In this document: positions 48,087-59,549 of the stretch, piece after piece
Layout of the letters: every line of letters starts with the position of its first letter
Position numbering within the stretch: position 1 is the first letter of the stretch
Origin: Talpa occidentalis
Taxonomy: Eukaryota; Chordata; Mammalia; Eulipotyphla; Talpidae
Reading direction: 5' to 3'
Length of the DNA stretch: 64,000 nt
Assembly (NCBI RefSeq): GCF_014898055.3
Contig: NW_023601212.1
Coordinates: 44,194,329 to 44,258,328, forward strand
The notes under the pieces: generated by a model
The model's input: only the letters and a program-made list of their open reading frames with translations
The model's database searches: none
Told to the model about the DNA's origin: nothing
Position numbers and translations under genes: made by a program

Positions 48087-48411
48087 TGTTATAGACTACA
48101 CTGTGTCCCCTCCCAAACCTTTACTTCCTAGTATGTCATATTTAGACACCTAGTCTTTAAGGATGTTATTAAATAAAATCTAAAGGGAGTGGTGTTCCCA
48201 AGAGTGCAGGAACACAGAGGAAAGACCTTGTGAATACACAGGAAGCATGGGGCAATCTACAAGCCAGAAAGAGAGCTTTTACCAGAAACCAACCCTGCAG
48301 GCACCTTGAACTTGGACTTCCAGTCTCCAAAACTGTAAGAAAATAGATTTCTGTTCTTTAACCTACCCAGTCCATGGCAATCTGTTATGGCACCCCTAGT
48401 AGATTAATACA
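48087..48411 (+). mobile_element. MaLR-type (MLT1-like) LTR relic
   Basis: 'ctgtgtcccctcccaaacc' near the start, 'aactgtaagaaaatagatttctg' and 'cccagtccatggcaatctgttatggc' followed by 'agattaataca' at the end match the ERVL-MaLR LTR layout. It begins TG and ends CA, but no clear TSD is left. Confidence 0.7.
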
Positions 48412-48890
48412 TATGACTTTTTTTTCTATCTATGCACATGAGACAAAATTAACCATAAAAACATAAATAAAATATAGCAATAACTCAAAATATATTAACA
48501 ATTCTAAAAAATTCATATGAATTGAAATTTCCTGCACAAGGAAGAGAATGTGAATTGGATTAAATGAAAATCCATAACCTCATGGTTTATAAAGAATACA
48601 CCTAAAAATTAATATGAAAAGTTTTAAAGAGATTTTGAAAATATGTGACAGGGACAGAAGAAAGTGCCATGTTAAGATTAATTAGCTTATATTTAGTATG
48701 TAAACAACTAATAGAGAAAATAAGGAAAAAAATTGAAGATACAAGTCTCCAGTTAGAAGCAGTCGCACCTCAAGCTGGTGAATGAGGAGAAAAGACCCAC
48801 CCTCAGTCACACCCCAATGATATTTAAGATTCCCATGAACAGTATGGACATGGTGTGCCAGATAAACATTCAGCTAACATTTTAGTTAAT
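48412..48890. other. A/T-rich sequence, possibly old L1
   Basis: Nothing certain. Its composition is like the ancient L1 upstream, but no motif was placed. Confidence 0.35.
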
Positions 48891-48902
48891 AAAGAGGTTC
48901 AA

Positions 48903-49124
48903 TAATGGATGGTCTTACTTACATGCAGAATATGGAGAAACTAAACAAAAGGTCATGAAAAAGACAAAACTAGCAAGCTGACTATAGTTCTGAAGAATAC
49001 AGCAAAGGAGGGGAATATGATGATGTTCACAGGAGAACTATGAGGACTACACCTGAAGGAAGAAATCAATTACTGTACAAAAATGAGCAATGTTGTAAAA
49101 AAATTTAAAATAAAATTAAAAAAG
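48903..49124 (+). mobile_element. Short L1 3' end with TSD
   Basis: 'tggatggtcttacttacatgcagaatatgg' is the L1 end-of-ORF2/3' UTR text, followed by 'gactacacctgaagg' and an A-rich tail. TSD AAAGAGGTTCAA at 48891-48902 and 49125-49136. Same subfamily type as 6262-6456. Confidence 0.82.
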
Positions 49125-49136
49125 AAAGAGGTTCAA

Positions 49137-51131
49137 ATTAAACTTTAAAAAAAGCATGCTGTCACATACCTCTTTCTTAAAGTGCTGCTCAAATATGTTC
49201 CAGTAAACTGAGAGATTAAATGGGAAAAAAGAAACATGTGGTCTAAGAAATAATAGATCCAACATGAAGAGTGATGAACTGATTTAGAAAACAGTTTTAC
49301 ATCTTGTCTAAAATCAAATGCTTCAGATTAGAGCAAGAGAATGGAATACTGTATAAAAGAGATAAATTCTCTTGGGGGAAAAATAGAGAAAGAGAAATAT
49401 TTTACTGTTCTTAATGTCTTATGGGAAAACAAAAACAATAAATCAAGAGAAATATAGACAAACTAATCAAAATATAAGAACTATACTGAGATAGTCATAA
49501 AAATTTTATCTATTGATTTTAAAACTGCAGAAATAATATGTGATCAAAGTACTCATGATATTACAAAGTCAAGTGCTGTGAGGAAATGGAAAGTAGAGGG
49601 TCACAGGAGTTCATTGTATATCCAGCCTGTAGTATCTGCCATGTCAGATATATTCTCAAAATAAAAGGGATAAAGAGGCTGCACTTTGAATAAAAAGTAA
49701 GAGGAATAATCAATAGGAGAATTAAATTGAGTTTAATGTGTTGTCAGGTGGAAGACGGGAGAATATAGAAATGTGTTTAATCTTCATATACCAATGCAAG
49801 CCAGTGGATAATCAGTAAAGTTAATAAATCAAGAAAAGAACAGCATCAGCAGATATACTTGTGGAAAAAAAAAAAAGAGAAAAGTTAGCATGTTTTGAGG
49901 TATTAGTTTAGAATAGTGGCATTTGGCATAAGAAAGGGGACCGGAATATTTCATTATGTTTCCTGGGATCTTCCGATAAATCCCTACTGACACATGCTTG
50001 TAAATTGAACTTGCTATGCTCTGCTGTAATTCCACTATCTCCCCTTATATATGAATGTATATATTTGTATATATGTACATACATGCACATACGTACACAC
50101 ACTACTTTTTCAAGCAATGTTTTATTGCAGATAACATAGTTTTAATTAGCTTTGACATAAACTGGATCTGGATTCTGTGAGTAAGGTGACTTTTTATAGA
50201 TAGTGTTTTGCCTTTGAGAAGGAAATGTGATCATTTTTAGAATTTGTAACAAGATACAGTAAATTATAGTAGGTTGCTGCAATACTGTGACCTTTCCAGT
50301 ATTCTATCGTCTCAATAGCTGGTCTTTCTAACACACTTGAGTAAATCTCCACTAATCACCAAGAAAGTTAAAACAAGATAAAACATTTTTTTAAATGGCA
50401 CAGCATTAATCCTTTCATATGGCAGAAGTTGGAATGGGAACTATTAGACGTTTGTAACAAATCTCAAAGTCTCTGCTATAGCTGCAGATCTTTAGACAGC
50501 AGCCATTGACTTTGGATGATGAAATTGTGACCTAAGAAAACCTTGATCCAGCACTTTTTAGAGTTATGGTATATTACAAATGTGCTTGCCAGATATAGAG
50601 AGTATACATGACCTTGGGAAATGACACGGATGGCTTTCTTTTCCACAGAACATCATATATAAACTGTATCTCCTGAGAATCCTATTTATAATGATATCCA
50701 GTGACATAAGTTTTGTATTATCTTTCAGTAACCCACTGCAAATCATATGCCTCAATGAAAAAGAGTTCTTATTTGTACTAATGAAATAACTTATATATAA
50801 ATCTGTACTGTATTAGTAAGTAGCTTTTGCTAGATATTTAATAAATATTAATTGAGAAGAAGTTAATTAAGAACAAAAATCTACTGTTTCAAATGTAGAA
50901 GACTTCCATATGTAGTGAATTTTAGGATTACTTTTCTATTTTACTGACCAAATATTTTATCCAAAATATTCAGTTAAAGTTAACTTATGTTTCAATAAAT
51001 TGGAGAACAGAACACAGTAGATTGTAAACTAATATCTCTATCTTATTTCAGAGCAAGCCACATTTTTTATTTAATAAGTATGTAAGATTCAGAATTTTGC
51101 TGCAGAAAATAATTTCTAATCTATTGCTTAA
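49137..51131. other. Unique sequence with a TA/CA-rich run
   Basis: No gene recognised. A run of alternating TATAT and ACATAC units lies at 50045-50102. Confidence 0.45.
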
Positions 51132-51144
51132 AAAAGGAATCTAG

Positions 51145-51419
51145 GGCCTCCTTGTTGGCACAAGGGGTTAAGTCTCAGCACTGTGAAACTATACACAAGC
51201 ACTGCATCATGAATTTGATCCCTGACCAGGGAGCCAACTCACATAGTACAGCAGACCTCTTCTGTCTTGCCTGCTGCTCTCCTCAGCAGGGTATTTCAGT
51301 AGATCTGCCTGTTATGCTCCCCACTCTGTCTCTTGTGATTCCTCTCACCCTCCCACCCCCGCACCTCTGGCCTACACCCCAGTTCTTGTATGCATAAATA
51401 AATAAAATAAATATTTTTT
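51145..51419 (+). mobile_element. tRNA-derived SINE, older subtype
   Basis: GGGCCTCCTTGTTGGCACAA head, AATTTGATCCC B-box relic, CTCACATAGTACAGCAGACC block and ATAAATAAATAAAATAAA tail. The TSD is weak (AAAAAGGAATCTA versus AAAATGAACCTA). Confidence 0.88.
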
Positions 51420-51429
51420 AAAATGAACC

Positions 51430-53278
51430 TAAACTCTAATCCAAATAAAAGTCTCCATGTATCTAGTTTTTCTCCTGCATGTTTTTATAATGTAACATAA
51501 ATTTTCACATTTTATAAAAATATTTTGCATCTGGTGGCTGTGTTTATTTAATGAATGTTTTTTTGTATCCAGAATAGAGTAAATGTCATTATCTAGTTGA
51601 TAAAAGAAGAATATTAGCAAATATAAAATTAAAAAATGAGAAAATACAACTTACAAAATTTTATGAAGGCAAAGTGTGGATAACATACAAGAAAATAATT
51701 GGAACTTATACTCTATTTCTGTATTTCAACTTATGAAATTAAAAATAAGCTTACTATTCTTATTCTATAGATAGGAAGAATAACTTTAGCTGAGGATAAT
51801 CAGTAAAACGTTCATCAAAACATCTTGTTGAAACTGGCATCTCTTCAATGGTACTGTTAAATGTAATTTGGTGGTGCTTTTTATGAATTGCTTTATATTA
51901 ATAAATAATAAATAATAATTCACTTACTATGTTTCAGAATCCAGAGAAAAAATTTTACTCTGATACTTTGAAATGAAGTTTGCTTACTTTAGTTGAAGTC
52001 CAGTATCCTGTATCTTTCTTCCCCTGGTAACTTCCTAGATAATTTGCAATGCATAAATCTAGTCCTTTTAAGGAATTTTCAACTCACAATGACAAAACTA
52101 CAGTCTAGGCTTCTGCAAGTACATCCAAAATCCATGTCTGAATTTAAAAAAGGCAACTCTCATTCAAGCACATACAAAATGGTGCTACTCAAAGAATCAG
52201 GTGTACGAGGATCGAAACACAATGAGTAGATGGTACTCTATGCAAAATAAGAATCACATGGATGTCTTCCCTCTGCTGAGCCATTCCTGCGCCAGGTTGG
52301 ATTCAACCTCTATCTGTCCCCAGATATGCTTCTGTCCACAATGCTCAAATTGCACAGCTGTGCATGACAATATCACTATGGTTTTGCAAAAGTTATCCAA
52401 ACAATAGTTCAACATGGAACTATTAAAGAAATTAAATAAGAAATAATAGCTCCAGTTTCTGTGAGTCTGCTGCATCATCATTCTAAGCCTTAATTCATCC
52501 TTAATTCAAGTTGTTTTTATCACCTCTCCTATGATAGAAGGTGAAGAACATATCAGTTCTGGAGATTATGTTGTTTTATGGGTTTACATTCCAGATTCTC
52601 TAGGAACAATTATTTAAAGAACAGCATGCCCAGTTCTGCAAGGATAAACTATATGATAATCTAAATTCTTTAGGAAAAAAGACCATTAATCTAAGTGAAG
52701 CCTATGTGGAAACATAAACCTGCTACAATAAACAGTAAATTTATATTCTTAATTTAAATTACTTAAGTTTTTTTTTTGCCTGCATAAAAGCCTTGTCTAA
52801 TTCACAAGATTATATTTAGTGATTTACCTTACACTATTCAAAGTAAAATGTCACAAAGATAAATTCAAGTTGTAACATTAGAAAACAGGCTTTTTTTTGC
52901 CATTTTCAAATGAGAGTCTTTCCAACTTAAAGCGACAGTCATTCTTCAACTAATGAAGTAGTGTTTTGTCAGAGAAAATCTTGATCAGAGATATCAGAGA
53001 TACAGAAAACTATATAAGTTTCAACTAGTGAGAGTAGTATTTTATCAGAGAAAATCTTGATCAGAGATACAGAAAAGTATATTTAAGTATATCTGGGTGT
53101 CACCAAAATAGTACTAGAGAAGGTTACTTATCTTACTCCCAAGAACAGCTGAATAGTAACTGGAAAGACACTACACTGAGAGTCCTTAGGTAGATTAGAT
53201 TATCTAGATTATTCATGGGAAATTCTTCTGCACAAGAGACATTTGATATGAAACCTGAATGATATAAGAAAAAAACCA
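51430..53278. other. Unique sequence with one tandem duplication
   Basis: No gene recognised; short frames only. The duplication at 52947-53088 is listed separately. Confidence 0.45.
52947..53088. repeat. Tandem duplication, about 75 and 67 bases
   Basis: Copy 1 begins CAACTAATGAAGTAGTGTTT at 52947 and copy 2 CAACTAGTGAGAGTAGTATT at 53022. Both contain CAGAGAAAATCTTGATCAGA and ACAGAAAA. The first copy also has a small internal GATATCAGA duplication absent from the second. Confidence 0.85.
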
Positions 53279-53280
53279 GG

Positions 53281-53506
53281 GGCCTCCCCGGTGGCACAGG
53301 CGGTTGAACACAGCACTGTGAAGCTGTCCACAGCCTCTGCAATGTGGGTTTGGTCAGCCATACCCGCATGGCACGGCAGACCTCTCCTGTCTCACCCGCT
53401 GCTCCCCTCAGCAGTGTCTTTCAGTCAGTCTGCCTGTTCTGTTCCCCACTTTGTATCTGGTGAATCCTCTCACCCTCCCACACATTTGGCCAGTACTCCA
53501 GTTCTT
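53281..53506 (+). mobile_element. tRNA-derived SINE, older subtype, interrupted by an L1 piece
   Basis: GGCCTCCCCGGTGGCACAGG head to GTACTCCAGTTCTT; the tail resumes at 53874-53898 after the inserted L1 fragment. The body has the ATGGCACGGCAGACC block of the older subtype. Confidence 0.9.
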
Positions 53507-53873
53507 TTTTTTTTAATTTTATCTTATATATTTTTTACATTTTTATTTTTTGCACAATGTATGCATTTTCACCTTGGTCATAGTCCCCATACAATTCACA
53601 CCCCCCTTATTTTGACCCTAATCCCTTCTCCCCACCTCCATCCCCCACCCCCATAGTGTGTCTCTGGTTTATAGTTGCTTGTTGATTTTGATTTTTACTT
53701 TATTATGATTAGTCTTTTTCCTGGTCCTTTATTTCAGTTTTCTACATTCTTGCTATGACTGAGTCCATCCGGTATTTTTCTTTTTCTTTGTGGCTAATTT
53801 TGCTGAGTTTGATCCCTTCTCGCCCCATTCATGTTGCTGCAAATTGCATGAGTTTATCTTTTTTGATTGTGGT
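53507..53873 (-). mobile_element. LINE-1 copy F, short 3' piece inserted in a SINE
   Basis: Antisense L1 3' UTR and ORF2 end, with the same blocks as copies B and C (TGTGTCTCTGGTTTATAGTT, GAGTCCATCCGGTATTTTTC) but more diverged and with a longer 3' UTR tail. Exact 14-base TSD GTACTCCAGTTCTT at 53493-53506 and 53874-53887. Confidence 0.92.
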
Positions 53874-53900
53874 GTACTCCAGTTCTTAAAAAAAAAAAAA

Positions 53901-55060
53901 AGAAGAAGAAGAAACTACATGCTGATCTTGGAAAGAAGAATTAAGGATTCTAGGAGTGTAAGTCAAAAGGTATACCAGAGTTGGAATGACTACAAATAAT
54001 TATTAAGGAATGAATTATTTATGCAGATGTTCATTTCCCTTCTTTGAGTATTCTGACTATATAGATTAGAAGATTTGGGAATCATCTATACTTTTTTGCG
54101 CCTTTCTAATTTTTTGGAGGAGCTACAAAATACAGAAGGTAGAACACGCAAAATGAGGTCTTCTTTCTTCTACAACTAAGATCAGTTGGGCTACTTCAAG
54201 CAAAACCGTGGAAGGATGAAAAAGAAGTGCTACCTTCATATTAACTTTATTAAAGATAAAAATAGTTAGAATCAATCATAGATGGAACTGACCCCCTAAT
54301 TCATTTCAAAATAAATTCTGATGTCCTATAACTTTTGACAGGTATCTGAACACATAAAATATTTAGAGAATTCTGTCTCAGCAAATGTGGCAAACACAGT
54401 CAATCTTAACTACGTTCCTTTACTTACAAAGATTTAGAGTGCTTTTGAGTGGTAGGGAAAAAAAGCTATAACTCTCATTCTAGATCAAGCTAGGGCCATT
54501 AAAATGCCTGTCACCCTTAAGATGAAAACAAAGATGAACACATACTGCTTATGTAGCTGAGAAACTGTCGGTAAGCAAATTGACATCATGTTTAGATACT
54601 TGACCTTTCAAAAAGCCAAAATTTTCCTAGAAATAATAGAAATACCTATTTCCATTAACGGAACAACTACACTTTTCTTAAATCCTTTCTGTCAGGTTTT
54701 AAATGATAGCTGATAAAACTAATAGTGTAATATAATTTCATCAATATCTTCTTGAGAAAGTACATTGATTGGTTCATTTAAGAGTGCTAGGGATTGGATT
54801 TCCACTTTATATTCCTTCTCTCAATTTGCACCTAAGAACCATCACATATTCTAATATAATTAAAAGCTACAACATGGGCAGGATATTGATGGAGTCAGTA
54901 TATTTCCATGAACTAGCCAATAAGTGCCCACAGCCAGCACAGTGGAGGAGAAATGGATTAAAAGTGAAACTGAAAGCTAACTTTTACTTCTTGTGCTTCA
55001 AGAGCTCCAAATGGAATATATGTGCCTGATGAGTTTTATGTTATCAAGAGTGAAGTAACT
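53901..55060. other. Unique sequence, nothing recognised
   Basis: Only short frames; a GAA run at 53901-53912 follows the SINE tail. Confidence 0.45.
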
Positions 55061-55300
55061 GGGTAGCCTACCTGGTGGCCTAGGGGTTAATTCTCAGAGC
55101 TATCATCACTATGGCCTGAGTTCGATCCCCTGCTAGGAGCTAACCCACATGGCAAAGCATACCTCTCCTGTCTGTCTGCTGCTCCCCTTCTCAGTATATT
55201 TCACTAAATCCACCTGTACTGCTCTCCACTCTGTGTCCTTTCATGCCCTGTACTCTGGCCTGCACCCCAGTTCTTCTACGCAGAAAAAAAAAATTAAAAG
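55061..55300 (+). mobile_element. tRNA-derived SINE, diverged
   Basis: GGGTAGCCTACCTGGTGGCC head with a changed A box, AGTTCGATCCC B box and AACCCACATGGCAAAGCATACC block. No clear TSD, and several internal deletions, so an old copy. Confidence 0.82.
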
Positions 55301-55444
55301 AAGTCTTTAGTTTGGAAAAAAAAAAAAAGAGCACAGGAGCTGTTCTGTTGTGACAGGTAAACTTCCTGATGGCAAGTATGTAAACTGCATGCACTTTGGT
55401 ACAATGAGCACATTTTGGAGTAAATTAAAAATCAAAATCTATGA

Positions 55445-55800
55445 ACCATTTTTCTAGGGTCCTTTGCCCTAACACTGAAGCAGGAAGTTGCTAAGTCTGC
55501 TGCTGTTGGGGGAGTCTGTTGCTTAGATTCTGCTGCTTGCTGGAGTAGAGAAGTTGCTGGGTGTACTGCTTGTCCACGGTTGTAGCGACAGCTAACTTGA
55601 CCCCCTTCCCAAACAATGAAGTATGCCTATGCCATGATGGATGTGGTGACAAGTTTCCTCATACAACCTGTATAAAATCCTGCCATTTGTGCTCTTCAGG
55701 GCTTAGACTTTTGGGATCCCACCAGTGTGACAATTAAATCTCTTTCTTGCCACCTCTCTGAGTGCTGCCTGATTTCTCTGGGAAATTACCATAACAACAC
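55445..55800 (+). mobile_element. Possible solo LTR (ERV1-like)
   Basis: About 350 bases with GC above the surroundings, a TATAAAATCC near 55672, ATTAAATCTCTTTCTTGCC near 55733 and an end near 'aacaaca'. The spacing is LTR-like. Exact ends and TSD could not be fixed, so identity is tentative. Confidence 0.5.
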
Positions 55801-56055
55801 CTATATTCTCAAGTTCTTGCTATGGAAATGTCACATGATAAGAAGAAGACTGTACAAATAAACCTTAATCTAGAAAGGCAATATTTACAGGGAAAAACTA
55901 AAAATTCAGAAATAAAATAACCTAGTTTAGTGTCTTGGGTAAGGATCACCTTCAAGTGCATGTGAACTTTATACAGGGACTCAGGCTCAGAATCACTCTC
56001 TAAACCTCGTATATAATACTTTGTAGTAGTCTTTAAATTCATAATTATCTTTAAA

Positions 56056-56313
56056 TTTTTTTTTTTAAGATTTATTTATACAAGCACTGGGTATAGTCGG
56101 AAGTGTGGAGGATGAGAGAATTCACCAGAGCCAGAGCGGGGAGCAGAGCAGGCAGAAGGACCGAAGTACACTGCTGAGGGGAGCAGCGGGTGGCAGGAGA
56201 GGTCTGCGCGCCATGTGGGACACTTGCCGGTGGCCGGGGATTGAACCGGCACTGCAGAGGCTGTGGGCAGCTTTGCAGCCCAGGACTCAACCGCTGTGCC
56301 ACCAGGGGAGGCC
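56056..56313 (-). mobile_element. tRNA-derived SINE, young subtype
   Basis: T run, AGATTTATTTATACAAGCAC tail, young-type body (CGAAGTACACTGCTGAGG) and head CCACCAGGGGAGGCCC. B box on the complement is GGTTCAATCCC. A short body deletion follows the CCATGTGGGAC block. TSD not clear. Confidence 0.92.
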
Positions 56314-56314
56314 C

Positions 56315-59258
56315 CTAAAATTGTGTTTTTAAGTGACGTCTAGAGGGACGATGGAGCACATGTGCATTGCAGGGAGATAGCCTTGGTTGACACATGATCT
56401 TCCTTCCAACCCCACGCCCCCACCTTTCCTCTTTGGTTCTGCCACCTGATCTGCAACCCCACCCACTATTACCATCCTCCTCCCACATTTGGGGGATGCT
56501 GTCTAGCCACTCACACTCCACACATATAGTTAGGGAAGGGACAGCACTTCATGCTCTTTTAAAAGGCTGTGTCACTCACCCCATGAATATCTCCATGCCT
56601 GAGGGAGCATGACATCAACTATCCTAGAGGGAAAAAGACTAGAAGGAAGGGGAAGAAAAATGTTTTTTAAACAAAGTTTATTTTCATTTGCCACCGGATC
56701 ACTCAAATTTTGTAGCTGGCCCTGATTCTGGATCAATTACTTTGCTAGCTGAAGGATACTTTACCTATCACTTAATCATGGCAAGTTTGTTTCTTAATTT
56801 ATACACTGTAGGTTATGGTTTCTGTCCCACACTGGTGGGACAGAAGTGTTAGTGTCTTGATAGGAAACAGAGTAACAAAACGAAAGATAATGAGCTGCCT
56901 TTGGTTGAATTTATTCCCAGCTACATCCGATTCTGAATCACTTAAACATAAAAATCTATAGATTATCCACTGGAATCACCAATTCTAGATGTTTCACAGC
57001 CAAGTCAGAGGAGAGAATGAGTTTGTCAAGATCAGGCTAAAACTTGAAAACAGTTTCCGTATAATCAATTTTATAAATCTTACCAAGTTTTATAGTATTC
57101 CTACAGTCCCAGTGTAAAACTACTTAGCAGATCAAATAAGATCATGTTGCCTGGCTTAGAAAATTGGTTGTTAATTTTAATATTATAACACCAATTTTCT
57201 GTTTTTATTAGAAAATACATTTTTCATTTAAAAATACCCAAACATACCAAAGTAAACTGAAGTAGACCTATAGTAATGCATTTTGGGAAATTTTAGTAGT
57301 AACTGTTAGGAATGTGCAAATTAAAAATACCTTCTTTACCCCACTAGCTCTTCCCTGCCTGTAATCACAGTTAAAAATTCACATGCTAGAAGGAGAGTTA
57401 GATGTAAAATAGTTTGCAGCCATGTGCTATATCTTCTCTCTCCCTTTTAGCTATATGTCTATTGTGTCCTTCTTCGCTGTCTGCATATCTTCACCATTTG
57501 AAATTTAAATGCATGAATGCCCATGTCAACTTCTAATTTAATGATGAAAAGGGGGCTTAACACATATGGAAATATTGTAGAACTGTTGACAGTTTTCTAT
57601 CTTTCAGTATTACTGAGAAATGCAGTACTTAAAATCCTTAATACTCAGGAAATATTTAACCCAGTATACAGAAGATTATCTTCTTATATAGAGTCAAAAG
57701 TAAGTACATATTGGAATCCTGTTTCTAAAGGCTAATTTCACCATAAAAGCAGGGTTATTAGAAGCACATCTTCCCTGCAAGTGGAATTTAAAATTTATAA
57801 ACATATCAGAGAGTTTGGACTTTGTGGCACAGCAGCAACAAATACATAATTTAGTATTTTGACTTATTTTTATTACCCTACACAAATCAATTATCTTCTT
57901 TCCCAGCTTGTGTATTAAGTTGACGCAGTATTTAAATGCAGGTCTGCAGAGAATTTTCCAGTTTCTCATCACATAGGGTGTTACAGATAGGTCAGGTACA
58001 TTGGGAAAATTAGAAATATATCTATCCTCATGAGAATATCCTAAACTAAATGCTTTAAAATTAACTAAAGATTATATGATTTTAACAGGGTAAGGGAGAA
58101 TTTGAAATTCTTTTCTCATGTATTTAAATAATTTCATGAGTAAGAAACCAAATTATATATAGCAAATTTTCTGAAATATTCAGGCAAAGTAACAGGGAGT
58201 ATATTGTTGAAAGGGCTTAAAAACTACTTATATAGAAGGAGAGGATCTAAGGATATTTGAAGCCTTTGCTTCAAAAATATGAGGTAAGGAGTTGTTCATA
58301 CTTCCCTGGATTGAAAATGGACTGCATTTCTCAACTGGGGCTCCATGGTTAAATCAATCCATGAAGTGCCTATCTGCTCTAGCAGTTCTTTCATGCAATT
58401 TTCTCTAGTCAAATATTTTCATGTTTAAAACTCACTGTAAATCGTACATTGAGAGTGACATGAATCAAACCACCAATATCTAGATCACATAAAGCTTTAA
58501 TTTCTTCTCTAGAAGACTTTCTGCAAACATTGTCATTTTAATCATGACACATTTGTCATATATTTGTTGAATTTCTCTTAACTATACTTCTCTTTTCTTT
58601 CCCCAAATATTCTGAAACTTTTTCACATGGTTCTTTTTCTTTATTTAGTTTTTTCTTCTCCCATTAAAATTGATTTAATGTTTTCTTTAATTTAGCCACT
58701 TTTATGCTAAACTTCATAAAAATGAGTTCACAGAAATACATGTCCTTAATATACATATGTGCACATAAAATGATATAAAATCAATTTTGGTTATATATAT
58801 TCATAAACATACACTTATATTCTATTTCAATGCTCATAAAATAAAGGAAATTTCATATGGTGATAAAGTTTAAATCTTTTCTTACAGCTATATTTTGACA
58901 AAACAAAAAGTAATATATAATGATTTATGTGAATACAAAGTGAATGTCCCTAGGCTAAGACGACCTTCTAAAATCGTGTTTTAATGTTACAAAAGATTAC
59001 ATCATTCAAAGTGTATTGTACCCCTCACATAACATATATTAGGTAAAATTGTAAGTCCACTTATTTAGTCTTAATTTTGTTTGATAAATATAATCCTAAC
59101 ACCAGCCTGTATTTATTCTTCAGTACAGTCTGTCATATCTACATCCATTCTGTTTGTATTTAATATTATCTTCTGAAAACTAAACGTGTGTTCTGTTGTA
59201 TGCAATTTAACAGAACATATATATATATATACTATAATGTATCTGTTGCATATGTATT
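56315..59258. other. Unique sequence, nothing recognised
   Basis: No gene seen. A C-rich patch at 56398-56490 and a perfect hairpin at 56821-56844 stand out. Confidence 0.45.
56821..56844. repeat. Perfect 10-bp inverted repeat with 4-base loop
   Basis: TCTGTCCCAC, loop ACTG, GTGGGACAGA. It stands alone in A/T-rich sequence. Confidence 0.9.
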
Positions 59259-59276
59259 TATATACATATATATTTT

Positions 59277-59533
59277 TAAAGATTAATTTATTTATGCATA
59301 CAAGAACTGGGGTACAGGCCAGAGTCACAGGGGGATGAGAGGATTCACCAGAGAGAGGTGGGAACAGAACAGTCAGACTGACTGAAACACCTTGCTGATG
59401 GAAGAATGGGAGAGCCAGGAGAGGTCTGCTGTGCCATACAGGTAGCTCCCTGGCCAGAACCAAACCCTTGCTGCAGTGGCTGCGGAAGGCCCCATAGGCT
59501 GCAACTCAGCCCCATGCACACCAGGGAGGCCCC
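59277..59533 (-). mobile_element. tRNA-derived SINE, older subtype
   Basis: AAAGATTAATTTATTTATGC tail, body with CAAGAACTGGGGTACAGGCC and head CACCAGGGAGGCCCC. Exact 16-base TSD TATACATATATATTTT at 59261-59276 and 59534-59549. Confidence 0.93.
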
Positions 59534-59549
59534 TATACATATATATTTT

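Noticed and set aside
54769..55029. 86-codon frame as a small host protein
   Set aside because: No domain, no conserved start context and no neighbours to support it; the length is expected by chance.
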